Positions 48,339 to 58,715 of a DNA stretch of 64,000 nucleotides are shown one piece after another; positions within the stretch are counted from its first letter, which is position 1; each line of letters begins with the position of its first letter. The position numbers and the translations under genes are program-made. The notes beneath the pieces are model-generated. The model saw nothing but the letters and a program-made list of their open reading frames with translations, was not told the origin of the DNA and ran no database searches. This DNA is from Brachypterus glaber (lineage: Eukaryota; Arthropoda; Insecta; Coleoptera; Kateretidae): positions 32,702,774 to 32,766,773 of the forward strand of contig OY294049.1 in NCBI GenBank assembly GCA_958510825.1. The letters are read 5' to 3'.

Positions 48339-51300
48339 TTAGCGCAGGTGCTGTAAATAGTATAATAAAATGTGGTGGGTCAGTTAAGTTACCTACCTAT
48401 TAATAAAGTTACCCAAATTATTTAACAATTCAGAGTTATTCTTTGTGGCTAAGTCAACCCAACAAAAGCTAGAATCTTGATTTTCAGGCCTAACATATAA
48501 CAAATAAAATCTCCAAACATCGCTAGGAATTTTGGTTAATTTCGCGTCAGTTCCGAACACCCCCACTCCTCTCGATTTCGAAAATTTCCCATCTTCATAG
48601 TTCAAATACTCCGTGGACATAATATGATTTACAGTGACATAACCTTTGTTTGCACCCAGCAACATGGCTGGGAAGAGCACACTGTGGAAGGGTACATTGT
48701 CTTTAGCCATAAACTGATACATTGTTAAATCCAGGTTTTTCTCGGGAATCCACCATTTTAGATAATCTTTTGAATATGCTTTCGAGATTGAAATATAACC
48801 AATAGGAGCATCAAACCACACATAAAATACTTTGTTTCTGAATCCATCTAAAGGTACCGGAACACCCCATTTTAGATCTCTTGTTATACATCTGGGTTTT
48901 AGGCCCTCTTTAAGCCAAGCTTTGGCTATAACCTGAGCATTATTTGACCAACCTGACGCTGTTTTTTTCACCCAGTGGTGTAACAGAGGTTCTAACTAAA
49001 AAAAACAATTATATACCGTCAAGTGAGGTGACTTCGGACGGTGTGGGTGAATTCGGACACTTTTTCACAAAGCCCTCTGAACCAAAGCACGTGTGCACAA
49101 GTTATGGGGTTGTGTGCACAAGTTGTGGAATTGAACACCACGACTTATGCACATTAATCCCACAACTTGTGCACATGTGCTTTGGTTCAGAGGGCTTTGC
49201 GAAAAAGTGTCCGAAATCAACCACACCGTCCGAAGGCACCCCACTTGACGGTACATCTATAAAAAATATTTTTATATCATATTTTTTAACTGATATAATA
49301 TTATAACCATATAATCCAAACTTTTTATCTTTAATCTTCAGGTCATTAAAAGTTAAAAATATTTCATATATGGATGTACCAAATTATTTTGTTAATTTGC
49401 AGACACGGAGGTAAGTCGGTTGAAAGATGCGATACTAACAAGTCGCTCGTGAATATGTCGGTATCAGTTAAAATCGTCGTTAATTATTCGAAAAGTCGTT
49501 AATATTTGTTGTAAAACCCTATTCGTGATCGTCAACTACTCTCGTTCCAAACCCATATTTATCCTCACAAACATCAACAAGGAGACGCCATCATGTGCAC
49601 ATAAACATCAAGAAGTTCATTAAAACAGGGTCAGTGATATCCCTTTTTCCCGTCTACACCCTTACAACCCCTAAGCAGTCCACTAGTTCTCGTTTCGTTT
49701 CGTTAAAGTCGCTATATGCTAGGTTAGATTCAAAGGAATAGTTTTTTTTAACTAATTTAGACATATTTATCCTACCCAAGATAACCACTCGGCGATCATT
49801 TTTTTTTTCAGCGGCTGGGACGTTTTTTTGCGATAAATACCTCAAAATCTGGATATACATAATTTTTAATCTAAAAAATCTTACCTTAGGTAGATCAATA
49901 AAAAATTGACTAGAAGACTTCAATTTCGGTGTTTTACTGCAAATCTTACACCTGGGGTTCTTTAACTCAGTTGCAGTAACCAGTTTACCACATCCATCAC
50001 ATTGGTCACCTCTAGCATCTTCATAGGTGCAGCCAAGATTTGGACAACCCCCCTCCACGAATCTGTCTGCCAGAAATCTGTCACAACTTTCACAATGTAA
50101 CTGTTCTACAGATTGGGTAAATGTAAAACCATTGTGGTTTAATGTAAGGAACATTTCCTGACACAATCTGAAATACAATACTGCTATAGAATCCATTCAT
50201 AGCGAAATCAAAAAATATTTTTAGTAAGCTAGTTGCTTAATCTTTCCTTATTTTCTTAAAATTAATAACATTTTTATTTTATATTATTGAATTTTTCTTA
50301 TTTTGTTGTCGCGAAGCATGTCTGTAGCGTGTGTAATTTTTTTTTTTGTCTTTTTGGCGCGTGACCTTGCGATCAAGCATTCATTCCGACAGCAGATATA
50401 GGTCAACGTATGAGTCAGTCAGTAATTAGCATTCAATTTCTCTACAACACGTCGGGGTAAATGCGTGTTATTATTGTTCTTTTCGCACAAAATCACAAAA
50501 AATCAAGCTTTGAACTTTCTGTGAATATATAGTGAAACTGCTCTCACAAAATGCTATTGCGTGCTCACTAGGATAAGGGTGTAGTTGCAACATTCCAGAG
50601 TAGAAAATACTAGATCTAGTCAGAAGAGCTTGCAAAGAAATAAGGTAATATATCTTTATCTAGCGCTGGTCAGTTTTTTTTTCGCATTTAACTTTCAGTT
50701 CTACACTAGTTCTTTGCAGCGTCGCGTCGCGATAGATCTGAGACTTTATACGAGACCTTATCCTCTAATTGCAATACCACTAAGGTGCCAATAGGCTATT
50801 GACTCTATTTGACTATACTTACTCTTTTTGTTGCTCAGTAGAAGTCCTTCCAAAGTGATCAAAACTAATGTTAAACCATTCATATATCTCCCTGTGAATT
50901 TTGTGATATTTATCACAAATAACTTGGCAAGATAGCCCCTCTTCTAATGCCTTTGTTTCTGTGGCAGTTCCATATTCATCTGTACCACAAATGTACAGGG
51001 TGTTATAATTACAAAGTCTTGAAAATCTTGCAAAAACATCAGCTGATAGTACACAACCAATGATGTTTCCCAAGTGGGGAACATTGTTGACATATGGTAA
51101 GGCTGAGGTAATAAATACATTTTTTTCACCTGCCACAGGCAATCTAAAACAAAAATAATTTATGAATGTTGAAAAAAATTAAAGTTAAAATTAATTCCCT
51201 TGTCCTATGGTCCATCTCTTCAAGCAAGATAGTAAATTAAAAATCGCATAGTGAATATTTTCAAAACAGATTCAAATATTGGATGTGCAAATATACTGTA

Positions 51301-53203
51301 TAGTTTATTTTATAAAACATAACTATATTCTATACACAAACATGTGTCAAGTCTTGAACAAGTGTGGCTCAAGATTCTTGATCAAGTAACTGCATCCAAA
51401 TTTTGACAAATCTGGTGCAAGATACTGTCAACAGATTCCTGCTCAAGAATTGTCAAAGAATTGCTACAGATACTTTGTCAAGATTCTCAGACAAGTCTTG
51501 AGCAACAATGTAGCAAGAAAAATTGACAAGAAATCCAAAAGCAATCTCTATCATGATCAAATTGTACTTATTAGATAGGTTAAGATTCTTGCTTGCTAAA
51601 CACTATGCTTCCAGAGTCTTGCTAAAGTCTTGCCCAAGTCTGGATACAGAATCTTGGTTAATTCTCTTGCTCAGGAATTGTCTAATTCTTTACAAAGAAC
51701 TTCGTCAAGAACTCTGGTCAAGAAACTTGTCCAAATTCAATGTTACTAGGGTGACTTTTAAAAAGGACTTTCTCCTCAAAGGTCTAATTCTTTACAAAGA
51801 ACTTCGTCAAGAACTCTAGTCAAGAAACTTGTCCAAATTCAATGTTACTAGGGTGACTTTTAAAAAGGACTTTCTCCTCAAAGGTCTTTATCTTTGCAGA
51901 GGACTTAAAAAAAAATCTTACACTACATTCTTCCTTTCCTTAAGTTTAGGCAAATCATTACTAGTTTTTTTCCATGCCTTTTCAGCAGCTTCTAATTCTT
52001 CCGAACTTACAGAAACAGTTTCTGTTTGAGGTGCTTGAGGATTTTCATGTTGATCCTGAATATTTGAAACCAAATATTTGGCCCCTTGGTATAATGCATT
52101 ATAAGAGGTCTGGCCACCTTCTAATTTATAATTTGATAGAGCATCCTAAAAATGGTCAAAACATATTATGTAAAATTGAGGTATCAGACTTTCAAGATTG
52201 TGGCCTGCATGAACTTATATCTGTGACTTGGTTCTAAAAGGGTCAATGTCACTTTGTCAATAGCAGCATTTTCACAGCAACTATGATAAAATATTTTGAA
52301 AACGTTGCTACTGACAAAGTGACATTGGCCGTTTTAGAACCAAGTCACAGATATATACATTGGTTCTGGCCAACTATGGATACCAAAAAAAAATCAGTAA
52401 ATGATAGCTGATGATCATACCCTGGTGAAAATCCAGTTACAAGTCATAAACATTGAAAATAAATATGGAAACATACACACATAGTATGTAAATGGTTGTA
52501 TCTGTTTATTTTTGCTGTTTATGACTTATAACTGGATTCTCTCCAGGCTATGCTGATGATAAAGACTGGTTCCCATAAAATTGCCTAAATCTTACCTTAA
52601 ATTGAGTTACTTTTTCTAAATCTTGTATCCAACTGATTAAACTTGTATGTTGTCCTAAATATTCCTTATTTAAACTTTGATCTTTATATAAAGGATATAA
52701 TGTAGCCCAAATCGAAATATCACATGCTGTTAAGTTATTCCCAACAAGGTATTTCTTTCCTGTAAGTGTTGTATTTAACTTATTTAAAACCGACGTCAGG
52801 GTTTGTTTAAATTTGGGATTCTTCGATGTACTACCTATTGCATGTGCTAAACTTGGAGACAGCAAACTGCTTTCAAATTCCAACCATTCATCCACATTTA
52901 GTGCAATATTTTCTAATGCTGGCAATAAATACAATACTGCTACGTTTGGTATGAACACTACTTGGTCACTGGTTATCTCTAAATACGGTAAATGTCTTGG
53001 AAGTTCAATAGAACGATCTAAAACAAAAATTAACATAAATTACTTAATAATTTATGTCGTATGTTAACTTAAAAACACGTGTAAAAAGTGCACTTACCAT
53101 TTACGTTTACAATTTTTGTTTCTACATCTTTTTTACTGTACTCTTTTGCTATTAATATCTTTAAAGATGCTGGATTATTTTCATTTGTATAAAGGATAAC
53201 CAT
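40348..53203 (-). CDS. MARS1: Cytoplasmic methionyl-tRNA synthetase with four WHEP domains
   Basis: Thirteen coding exons, in order: 53203-53098, 53017-52596, 52145-51922, 51143-50823, 50167-49885, 48995-48397, 47237-47001, 45595-45458, 44800-44617, 44184-43990, 43228-42962, 41740-41549, 40497-40348. All phases agree and the sum is 3318 nt, giving 1105 residues. It charges tRNA-Met in the cytoplasm. Residues 1-235 are a GST-like domain ([20 protein letters not shown] start, [16 protein letters not shown]). The catalytic core begins at [20 protein letters not shown], with HLGN at 274-277 (HIGH motif) and KFSKS at 589-593 (KMSKS motif). The zinc knuckles lie between (CESC, CDGC, CKIC). The anticodon-binding region follows (about 652-800). 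Four WHEP repeats fill about 822-1093, then a basic tail ending KGKSKK. Human MARS1 is 900 residues with one WHEP. The start fits the family N-terminus. Introns hold many repeats. Confidence 0.95.
40505..40640. repeat. Dispersed repeat, twin of 63715
   Basis: Within the last MARS1 intron. It matches 63715-63840 over words such as TTTTCTAGACGGGTGGAAAA and AAATAAGATATCAAACTGAC. Class unknown. Confidence 0.6.
40780..40855 (+). repeat. Four 19-bp tandem copies of a SINE head
   Basis: Unit TATGGGAGGATTGGTGTAG starts at 40780, 40799, 40818 and 40837; the first has one base changed. The last copy runs into a full SINE. Each unit carries most of an A-box-like word. Confidence 0.85.
40840..41100 (+). 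mobile_element. tRNA-derived SINE, copy 4
   Basis: In a MARS1 intron, antisense to the gene. The head is GGGAGGATTGGTGTAGTGG with an A-box-like word; the B-box-like word GAGTTCGATTCTC is the best preserved of the four. The usual body runs to AGTAGAATAGTACGAGGTTA. Confidence 0.8.
43560..43680. repeat. Inverted repeat in MARS1 intron
   Basis: Arms TTTAGATATTATTCAGTT / AACTGAATAATATCTAAA and TGTCAACTAAAA / TTTTTAGTTGACA. About 120 bp; no class assigned. Confidence 0.7.
44275..44560. repeat. Dispersed repeat, twin of 62955-63230
   Basis: Shares ACTTTCCCC, TTTCTGGACGTTTTATAT, GATAACTCAAGAACGCTTCG and TTATCCAAAGTTCTAGGCTG with 62955-63230. Both copies are intronic, one in MARS1 and one in CTDSPL2. 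Short related pieces are at 6345 and (inverse) 47690. Class unknown. Confidence 0.65.
46259..46978 (+). mobile_element. Helentron-like (HINE) element, copy C
   Basis: About 720 bp in the MARS1 intron between 47001 and 45595, ending about 20 bp from the exon. Starts AGATGAAACGTTGCAAGCAC and ACATCGGCACTATTG. It has a (CAGA)n tract (46808-46833) and ends with the full hairpin ACATCGGCACTCTTAGTAGC / ACTAAGTGCCGATGT. The frames inside are not genes. Confidence 0.7.
48302..48339. repeat. (TTA)n microsatellite
   Basis: TAT/TTA trinucleotide tract in the MARS1 intron, about 60 bp from the 48397 exon end. It makes a false tyrosine-rich frame. Confidence 0.9.
49014..49253. mobile_element. 240-bp MITE in MARS1 intron
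   Basis: Ends TACCGTCAAGTGAGGTG and (inverse) CACTTGACGGTA. The arms continue as GACACTTTTTC and GAAAAAGTGTC and AGCCCTCTGAACCAAAGCAC and its inverse. TA at both ends suggests a Tc1/mariner-like target, which is inference. The core has repeats of GTGCACAAGTT. Confidence 0.75.
51205..51345. mobile_element. Truncated copy of the 60076 MITE
   Basis: Starts TATGGTCCATCTCTTCAAGC, matching the left end and middle of 60076-60290 through TATACACAAACAT. The right inverted arm is missing. Lies in a MARS1 intron. Confidence 0.7.
51346..51890. repeat. CAAGATTCTTG-rich region with a 102-bp tandem duplication
   Basis: 51346-51680 is a degenerate array of CAAGA/TCTTG words. 51682-51783 is repeated almost exactly at 51784-51885 (both contain TCTTTACAAAGAACTTCGTC and GGTGACTTTTAAAAAGGACT). 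It ends about 35 bp from the 51922 exon end. Confidence 0.8.
52217..52354. repeat. Inverted repeat in MARS1 intron 2
   Basis: Arms TATATCTGTGACTTGGTTCT and its inverse, then GTCAATGTCACTTTGTCA and TGACAAAGTGACATTGGC. A second inverted repeat follows at about 52428-52550 (AATCCAGTTA...AGTCATAAAC and inverse). Confidence 0.7.
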
Positions 53204-53769
53204 TTTGTTAGATTTTATTTTATTTTCCAAAGTAAACTTTAAGGAAAATTGCGTGACGTTTAAACGTCACTTCTAGACAGACAAAATGAAGTTTCCTAGA
53301 AAAATGTCTGTGGACATCTAGTGGCAGCCGGTTAAACTAAATATATACGAGGAGTTATCAAGTGTTTCTTTTATTAAAATTCTAAAAATAATAATAAATT
53401 GCATATAATTATGTAAAATATAAGGTTTCTTTTACTGCTATAATGTTTTATTTGTGATATTTAATGCTAATTTTGCGTTTTGTAGAAAGAAAATTAATAA
53501 AATCAAAAACAAAGAAATTAATCAATCATCAAAATTCAGTGGCACCAACATAAACATATAAATAATAAACATAAATCAACTTTGTCTTAAATTTGTTTTT
53601 CGACAAGTTTTTATTTGTTAAATGACGCATTTTTTAAATATACACTTTAAATCAAGCAGGTTGTTTCTTTCTTATGATTGAAAGCATGTAAAATTAATCA
53701 TTTACACCTGCAAATTTACCTGGCAACCTGTACATCTTCGGTCATGCGCAGCAGGTGCACGCGTGCGAC
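53204..53769. promoter_or_regulatory. Divergent intergenic region between MARS1 and CTDSPL2
   Basis: About 570 bp between the MARS1 start codon (minus) and the first CTDSPL2 exon (plus). No repeat dominates it. A GC-rich patch (CGCGTGCGACGCCATTTTG at 53760-53778) at its right end carries GCCAT, a YY1/Pho-type word near the CTDSPL2 first exon. Shared promoter activity is inference. Confidence 0.45.
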
Positions 53770-53868
53770 GCCATTTTGTTTTACATTCAGTGGCATCATA
53801 AATTTTACAAAATGATATTTTTTGTGTAGTGTTTTAATTAAGCTGAAGAACTGTTTAAAATTGCAAAG
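53770..53868 (+). other. Non-coding first exon of CTDSPL2 (predicted)
   Basis: Ends with AATTGCAAAG before a strong GTGAGT donor (53869-53874). It contains a short upstream frame, ATG at 53812 followed by a stop five codons on. It would splice to the acceptor at 58692-58693. The 5' boundary is a guess; no transcript evidence. Confidence 0.5.
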
Positions 53869-54501
53869 GTGAGTTATATTTTATTATAATTCACACATGT
53901 AAAGCTTTGTAAATCGCATAAATGTGTATTCTTTACGTTTAATCATTTTTGAGAGCCGCTATACATGTTTGTAAACAATTTTTAATGATAAAAAACATTT
54001 CAAATTGTGCGCTTCTTGTTTATGTATTAATTTATTATTATATTAGCTTTGTTAATATTCAATTTTTCTTTTATTTTGATTTTTATTCCGGCGGGAATAT
54101 TTTACGACGCCTTCGATAATCACAGGAATATTTACCTCATTTATAAAATCAATAAGGTTCACTTTAGCATCTTCATTTATAGATTAATACCTATTTGCAT
54201 TTTACGCTTTTCGCGTTTCTTTTTTTTTTCAAGTGAACAGGGTTGGGTCTATTTTGTTTTTTTTTAACTGCATAAAAATTATAAAACTCGTAGATATAGC
54301 TTGAAATTAAAAAAAATTGTAAATTTAATTGGTTAAAAATATAAAAGTTGTAATTTTAGCAGTATTATATATTAGTGGGAACGTTTTTGGTCAAAAGTTG
54401 TAGTTTTAGCATTAGTACTAATACTACCTAGTAAGAAAGGTTTTTTTTGTAATTATACACTAAAAAAAGTTGTGACTTCCGACCTTCTTCCAACTAATAG
54501 A

Positions 54502-54643
54502 GCGTTCGGGTAGGACGATCTTTTAACGCTTTTGACTCCATTGCTAACTTCATGGCAACTGTCATTGTTGAAAATTGACATGAAGTTAGGAATCGAGTCA
54601 AAAGAGTTAAAAGATTGTCCTACCCGAATGTTCCATAAATATT
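54502..54643. mobile_element. 142-bp MITE-like inverted repeat
   Basis: Arms GAGCGTTCGGGTAGGACGAT and (inverse) ATTGTCCTACCCGAATGTTC, continuing through TTTTAACGCTTTTGACTC and TAACTTCAT with their inverses. In CTDSPL2 intron 1. Confidence 0.7.
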
Positions 54644-55599
54644 TGCCACAGCTCTGTATAATAGATAGATTACATTGTAAAATTAAGCTAAAAACCTATC
54701 TATAACTAAGTATCTGGTTATCTTTTGTAACTAAAGAGTTAGGACCTAAAATAATAGGGAAGAGTGGGGTAACTTGGAACCCCCCTAATGTCGTCGCTCT
54801 CATCGCTGACTAAAAGGTTTTGTTACTTTTTAAACAAAAAATATATAAATAACCTACTTCGAAGTAGTCAGAGACTTTGTTTCAGGGTCATAGAAAATGC
54901 CAAGGTAAAGATACTTTATCTGGAGGAAGTTTAACATGTTAACTGTCCCCATAAGGACTTTTTTGTCCATGTATGTCCAACCATTGTTGATGGGTATGGA
55001 AATGAATCACATGTGATTCAGCCTGAATCATTCAGGGGACAGTCAACATGTTGACATGCATGTTAATTATAAAAAGTTTTTTTAGTAAAAATAAGGGCAA
55101 CAACTGATTTTTTATCTAAACCTTAAGATTTCAACTGTTTAGTCAACTGCAAGGTGTCCCTACCAACTGCCTTTTTTGAAAACCGCCACATTTTTTTTTT
55201 GCTTTTTATACATAAAAAATATATTATTTATTTAATTTGCATTTAGTTTGCAAATAAAAATGGAACAAGATAAAATAATAACTCTAAATTAGTAGGTACT
55301 GGAATGCATATGTAATTAAATTCTATACAATTTAAAATCGGTACAATTAAATATGTAGGTATAGCTATATAATTATTTAATTTCATTATTTCTACATGGT
55401 GATTTAAAATTCATGCCATATACAGGGTGACCGTTTTTCGACCTTAAGTATGGGTATCTCAGTTATTATAAGAGATACAAGATCGGTTAAATTAGAAAAA
55501 AGCGCATTTTTATGCTGATCAATAATCTGAAAGAAAATTTGACCTATATATATTTTTTATTATTGCAAAAAAAATAAAAATCCAGATTTTCGTTTTTAT

Positions 55600-56390
55600 T
55601 TTTTTAAGCGAAAACCGACAAAGCTAGACGTTTTTAACTGAAAAATTTGATTTATATGATGTTTCACACGTGATGATCATTTGGAGCCAAATTAAATATA
55701 ATTTTTGCGCAGAGTGCTTTGGAAACAACAAAGGTAAGGTAAACATTGGCAGTATGAAGCAATTCAATTAACGAAGGTTACTTTTTAAGCTGTAAATATT
55801 GTCAATGACATTGCCTACTACGCGCATGCGTGAATTCGGCATTTAGATCTACAATTAGCCGCTCCTAACATTTTGATAATCTAAATGCCGAGCTCACGCA
55901 TGCGCGTAGTAGGCAATGTCATTGAAAATATTTACAGCTTCAAAAGTAACCTTCGTTAATTTAATTGCTTCGTTTTTTCCAAAGGACTCTGCGCAAAAAT
56001 GATTTTCTTAATTTCGCTCAAAATGTAAGACTTGATTATCTCGTGTGATACATTATCGTAATCAGAAGAAAAAAACTGCACTCAAAAATGTAAAAATCCA
56101 AAATAGCGCACATAAGAAAAAATGAAGTTAAGTGTTGTAAAATGCCATGAAAAATATGATAACAGATTTAGAGCCACTTGCACCAACGATGTTTTAACTT
56201 TAAACTTGGTTTAAATTGACTGTCAACCAATCAGAACACAGCATTTTTAACTTAAACTCGGTTTAGTCGAGATAATCCCAGTATAAGAGTTGGTGCAAGT
56301 GGCCCTTAGATTCCTTGCATAAAAGTACCTTAACAATGTTTCAGTTAAAGTCTAGCTTTGTCGGTTTTCGCTCAAAAAAATTACAGTATT
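55600..56390. mobile_element. Large foldback element with nested MITE
   Basis: Outer arms near 55607-55650 (AAGCGAAAACCGACAAAGCT) and 56347-56380 (inverse). Inner arms cover 55705-55850 and 55865-55995, with CATTGCCTACTACGCGCATG and TTTTGCGCAGAGTGC and their inverses. The 135-bp MITE at 56171 sits inside the right arm. No protein. Confidence 0.65.
56171..56305. mobile_element. 135-bp MITE, copy 2 of 2
   Basis: Same length and ends as 11656-11790 (GAGCCACTTGCACCAA, TTGGTGCAAGTGGCCC), flanked by TTA on both sides (56168-56170 and 56306-56308). Interior GTCAACCAATCAGAACACAG. Confidence 0.8.
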
Positions 56391-57344
56391 CAAATTATTT
56401 TTTCTCGGAAACGGTTAATCCTACCGTATTTCAACAAGTGTTTATTATTAAATGTATAATAATTAATTAATATTTTTTAAGAAATTACACTTTTATTTAA
56501 CGTTTTGTCTGACACTTGCCAAAAATACCTTTATTTTCATTTATTATAACAATTAAAGGTAAAACAATATAAAAAGGTAAATTAATTTTTTAACCTTTTT
56601 TTGTGTATTTTAACCTGGGGAATCATATTCCAAGAATAAAATTATTAAAAAGTTTGGGACAAAAAACTTATAAGGCCCCTCGTTTTGTACACCCCTGGTT
56701 AATGAAAATAACATTAACTATTGGTAGTAGATTAGTTCACGTGCGAAACTTTGTTGCTATATCTGTATAAGGGTTCCTGAGTTATTAAATAAAAACCGAT
56801 TTTTTTGTCCACTTTTAAAGGGGCTTAGCTCCCTTACGACGCATTTTTAGACATATGTTTATAGGAACTTTTTGTCGTATTTAATGATGTAGAATCACCC
56901 CTTAAAATTTCATACCCCATTTAAAATACACCTTGTATGGTATGTTGACTATATCGAGACTCTACTGTATGTCGAGTAAAATGTTTACTTATACATACTT
57001 CGCTTTAGTAAAGAAACTCTAGTTTCCTATTAAATTCTTTAAAAATAGACCACTTCTATTTTTAAACAATATTTAAATGTATGATGTAATAATATTACAT
57101 ATTATGGTGTGCAGGTCTTTATTATTTAGAATTTTCCTGAATGTACTTGATGAGTACCCAACCTAAGGTTGGGTTTTTTTTGTGTTAAAAATTTTAACAC
57201 ATTTTAAATATATTTTTTTTTTGGAAAAAAGTCGCCTATTTAATTTCTAGAATTTAGCTCGATTTAAATGTTAAATCATATTATTATACTATTTATAGCG
57301 CGTGCGCTTAAAAATTGCGATCGAAAAATTGTTGCTTAAATGAA

Positions 57345-58026
57345 CCAGATGAACAGTTGCAAGCACCTTGTCAAAACATCGGCACTAGGCACTAATTTGA
57401 AACGTTATGAAAAGGAAAGTTTTGTGATCACGTGAATAGGCAACCATCAATACACTTGCATAATTTATTAAAGTTTGAAAGTCTGTATCTCCAAAATTTA
57501 TATTCTAGCAAAAAACTGTATATATTTTCTATGGGGCTTAAAAACAGCTTTCATTTAAAATATAATTTTTTGAAATCGAGTTATAAATAAGTAAGATATG
57601 CTAAAAAAAAAACGTTTTACTGCTTTAAACGCCAAAATCTCGAAAACAATGCATTTTAGGAAAAAAATAGTAACATTTTTTTACCAATTTAAAATTATCT
57701 TTCATATAAGTGCTAAATTAATAAAATACAATCATAATTGCCTTAACTATAACCAAAAAACGCTAAAAATAGTAGTTTTACCCCATTCTTACCCCCAAAA
57801 TCTAATCTGCTCTTCGAAATACGATAAGAAACAATATGCAAAAAATCGCTTATTTAGAAATGGAGTTATCGAGTTTAAAGACAGACGGACGATTTTTTTT
57901 ACCGATTTCGACTCTAAAACGTCTAAAACGTCGAGAAATGTGAAAAAACCGTGGTCACAGATTTTGACTTTTCGGCGAAGATTTCAATACATCGGCACTC
58001 TTAGTAGCACTAAGTGCCGATGTAAA
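57345..58026 (+). mobile_element. Helentron-like (HINE) element, copy D
   Basis: In CTDSPL2 intron 1. Diverged 5' end (AGTTGCAAGCACCTTGTC, ACATCGGCACT), shrunken CAGA tract (GACAGACGGAC) and an intact 3' hairpin ACATCGGCACTCTTAGTAGC. It is the most diverged of the four. Confidence 0.65.
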
Positions 58027-58054
58027 TATGGTTGGTATACAGGGTTATTCTTTT

Positions 58055-58530
58055 AAATGGCGCCAGGGGGGCAATGGGGAACAACGCACGGTGTATTTGA
58101 AATAGCATCGGAAATTTTAACAGATGATTCTACATCATAAAATATGACAAAAAGTTCCTATAAACATATGTCTAAAAATGCGTCATAAGGGAGCTACGCC
58201 CCTTTGAAAGTGGTTAAAAAAATCGATTTTTATTTAATAACTCACAGGGTTCCTGAGTTATTAAATAAAAAACGATTTTTTTAGCCAATTTCAAAAGGGC
58301 GTAGCTCCCTTATGACGCATTTTTAGACATATGTTTATAGAAACTTTTTGTCATATTTTATCATGTAGAATCCAAACCTGTTAAAATTTCCGATGCTATT
58401 TCAAATACACCCTGTATTTGAAATGGCACTCTAGGTATTGTGATAAGTCATTTTAAAGAGCTTAAAATTCTCTATTTAACTGTGTAGGGTGCCATTTAAA
58501 ATATTGTATGCCATTGCCCCCCTGGCGCCG
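58055..58530. mobile_element. Foldback TAAGGGAG-family element
   Basis: Outer ends GGCGCCAGGGGGGCAATGG and (inverse) CCATTGCCCCCCTGGCGCC. Within lie two family copies head to tail in inverse (58110-58255 and 58257-58400), each with ATAAGGGAGCTACGCCCCTT or its inverse. It stops about 160 bp before the first coding exon of CTDSPL2. Confidence 0.7.
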
Positions 58531-58715
58531 CCTTACCGAATAAAAAAATATGACAAATGATAGTTTTTGTTGTGTGATATGCTTATATGCATATTCTAAA
58601 TATAAAGAAAAAGTAATTCATAATGTTTTTCAAAAGAAAAATATTTTTCTTTACGAGTTGAAATTTAACATATTTTTCATGTAATTGTTATAGGAATTAT
58701 AAATGGACCGTCAAA

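Noticed and set aside
48203..48403. Open frame with a run of tyrosines
   Set aside because: Translation of the (TTA)n microsatellite inside a MARS1 intron.
57598..58056. 152-codon plus-strand frame
   Set aside because: Lies inside Helentron-like copy D; the same frame recurs broken in the other copies and matches no protein.
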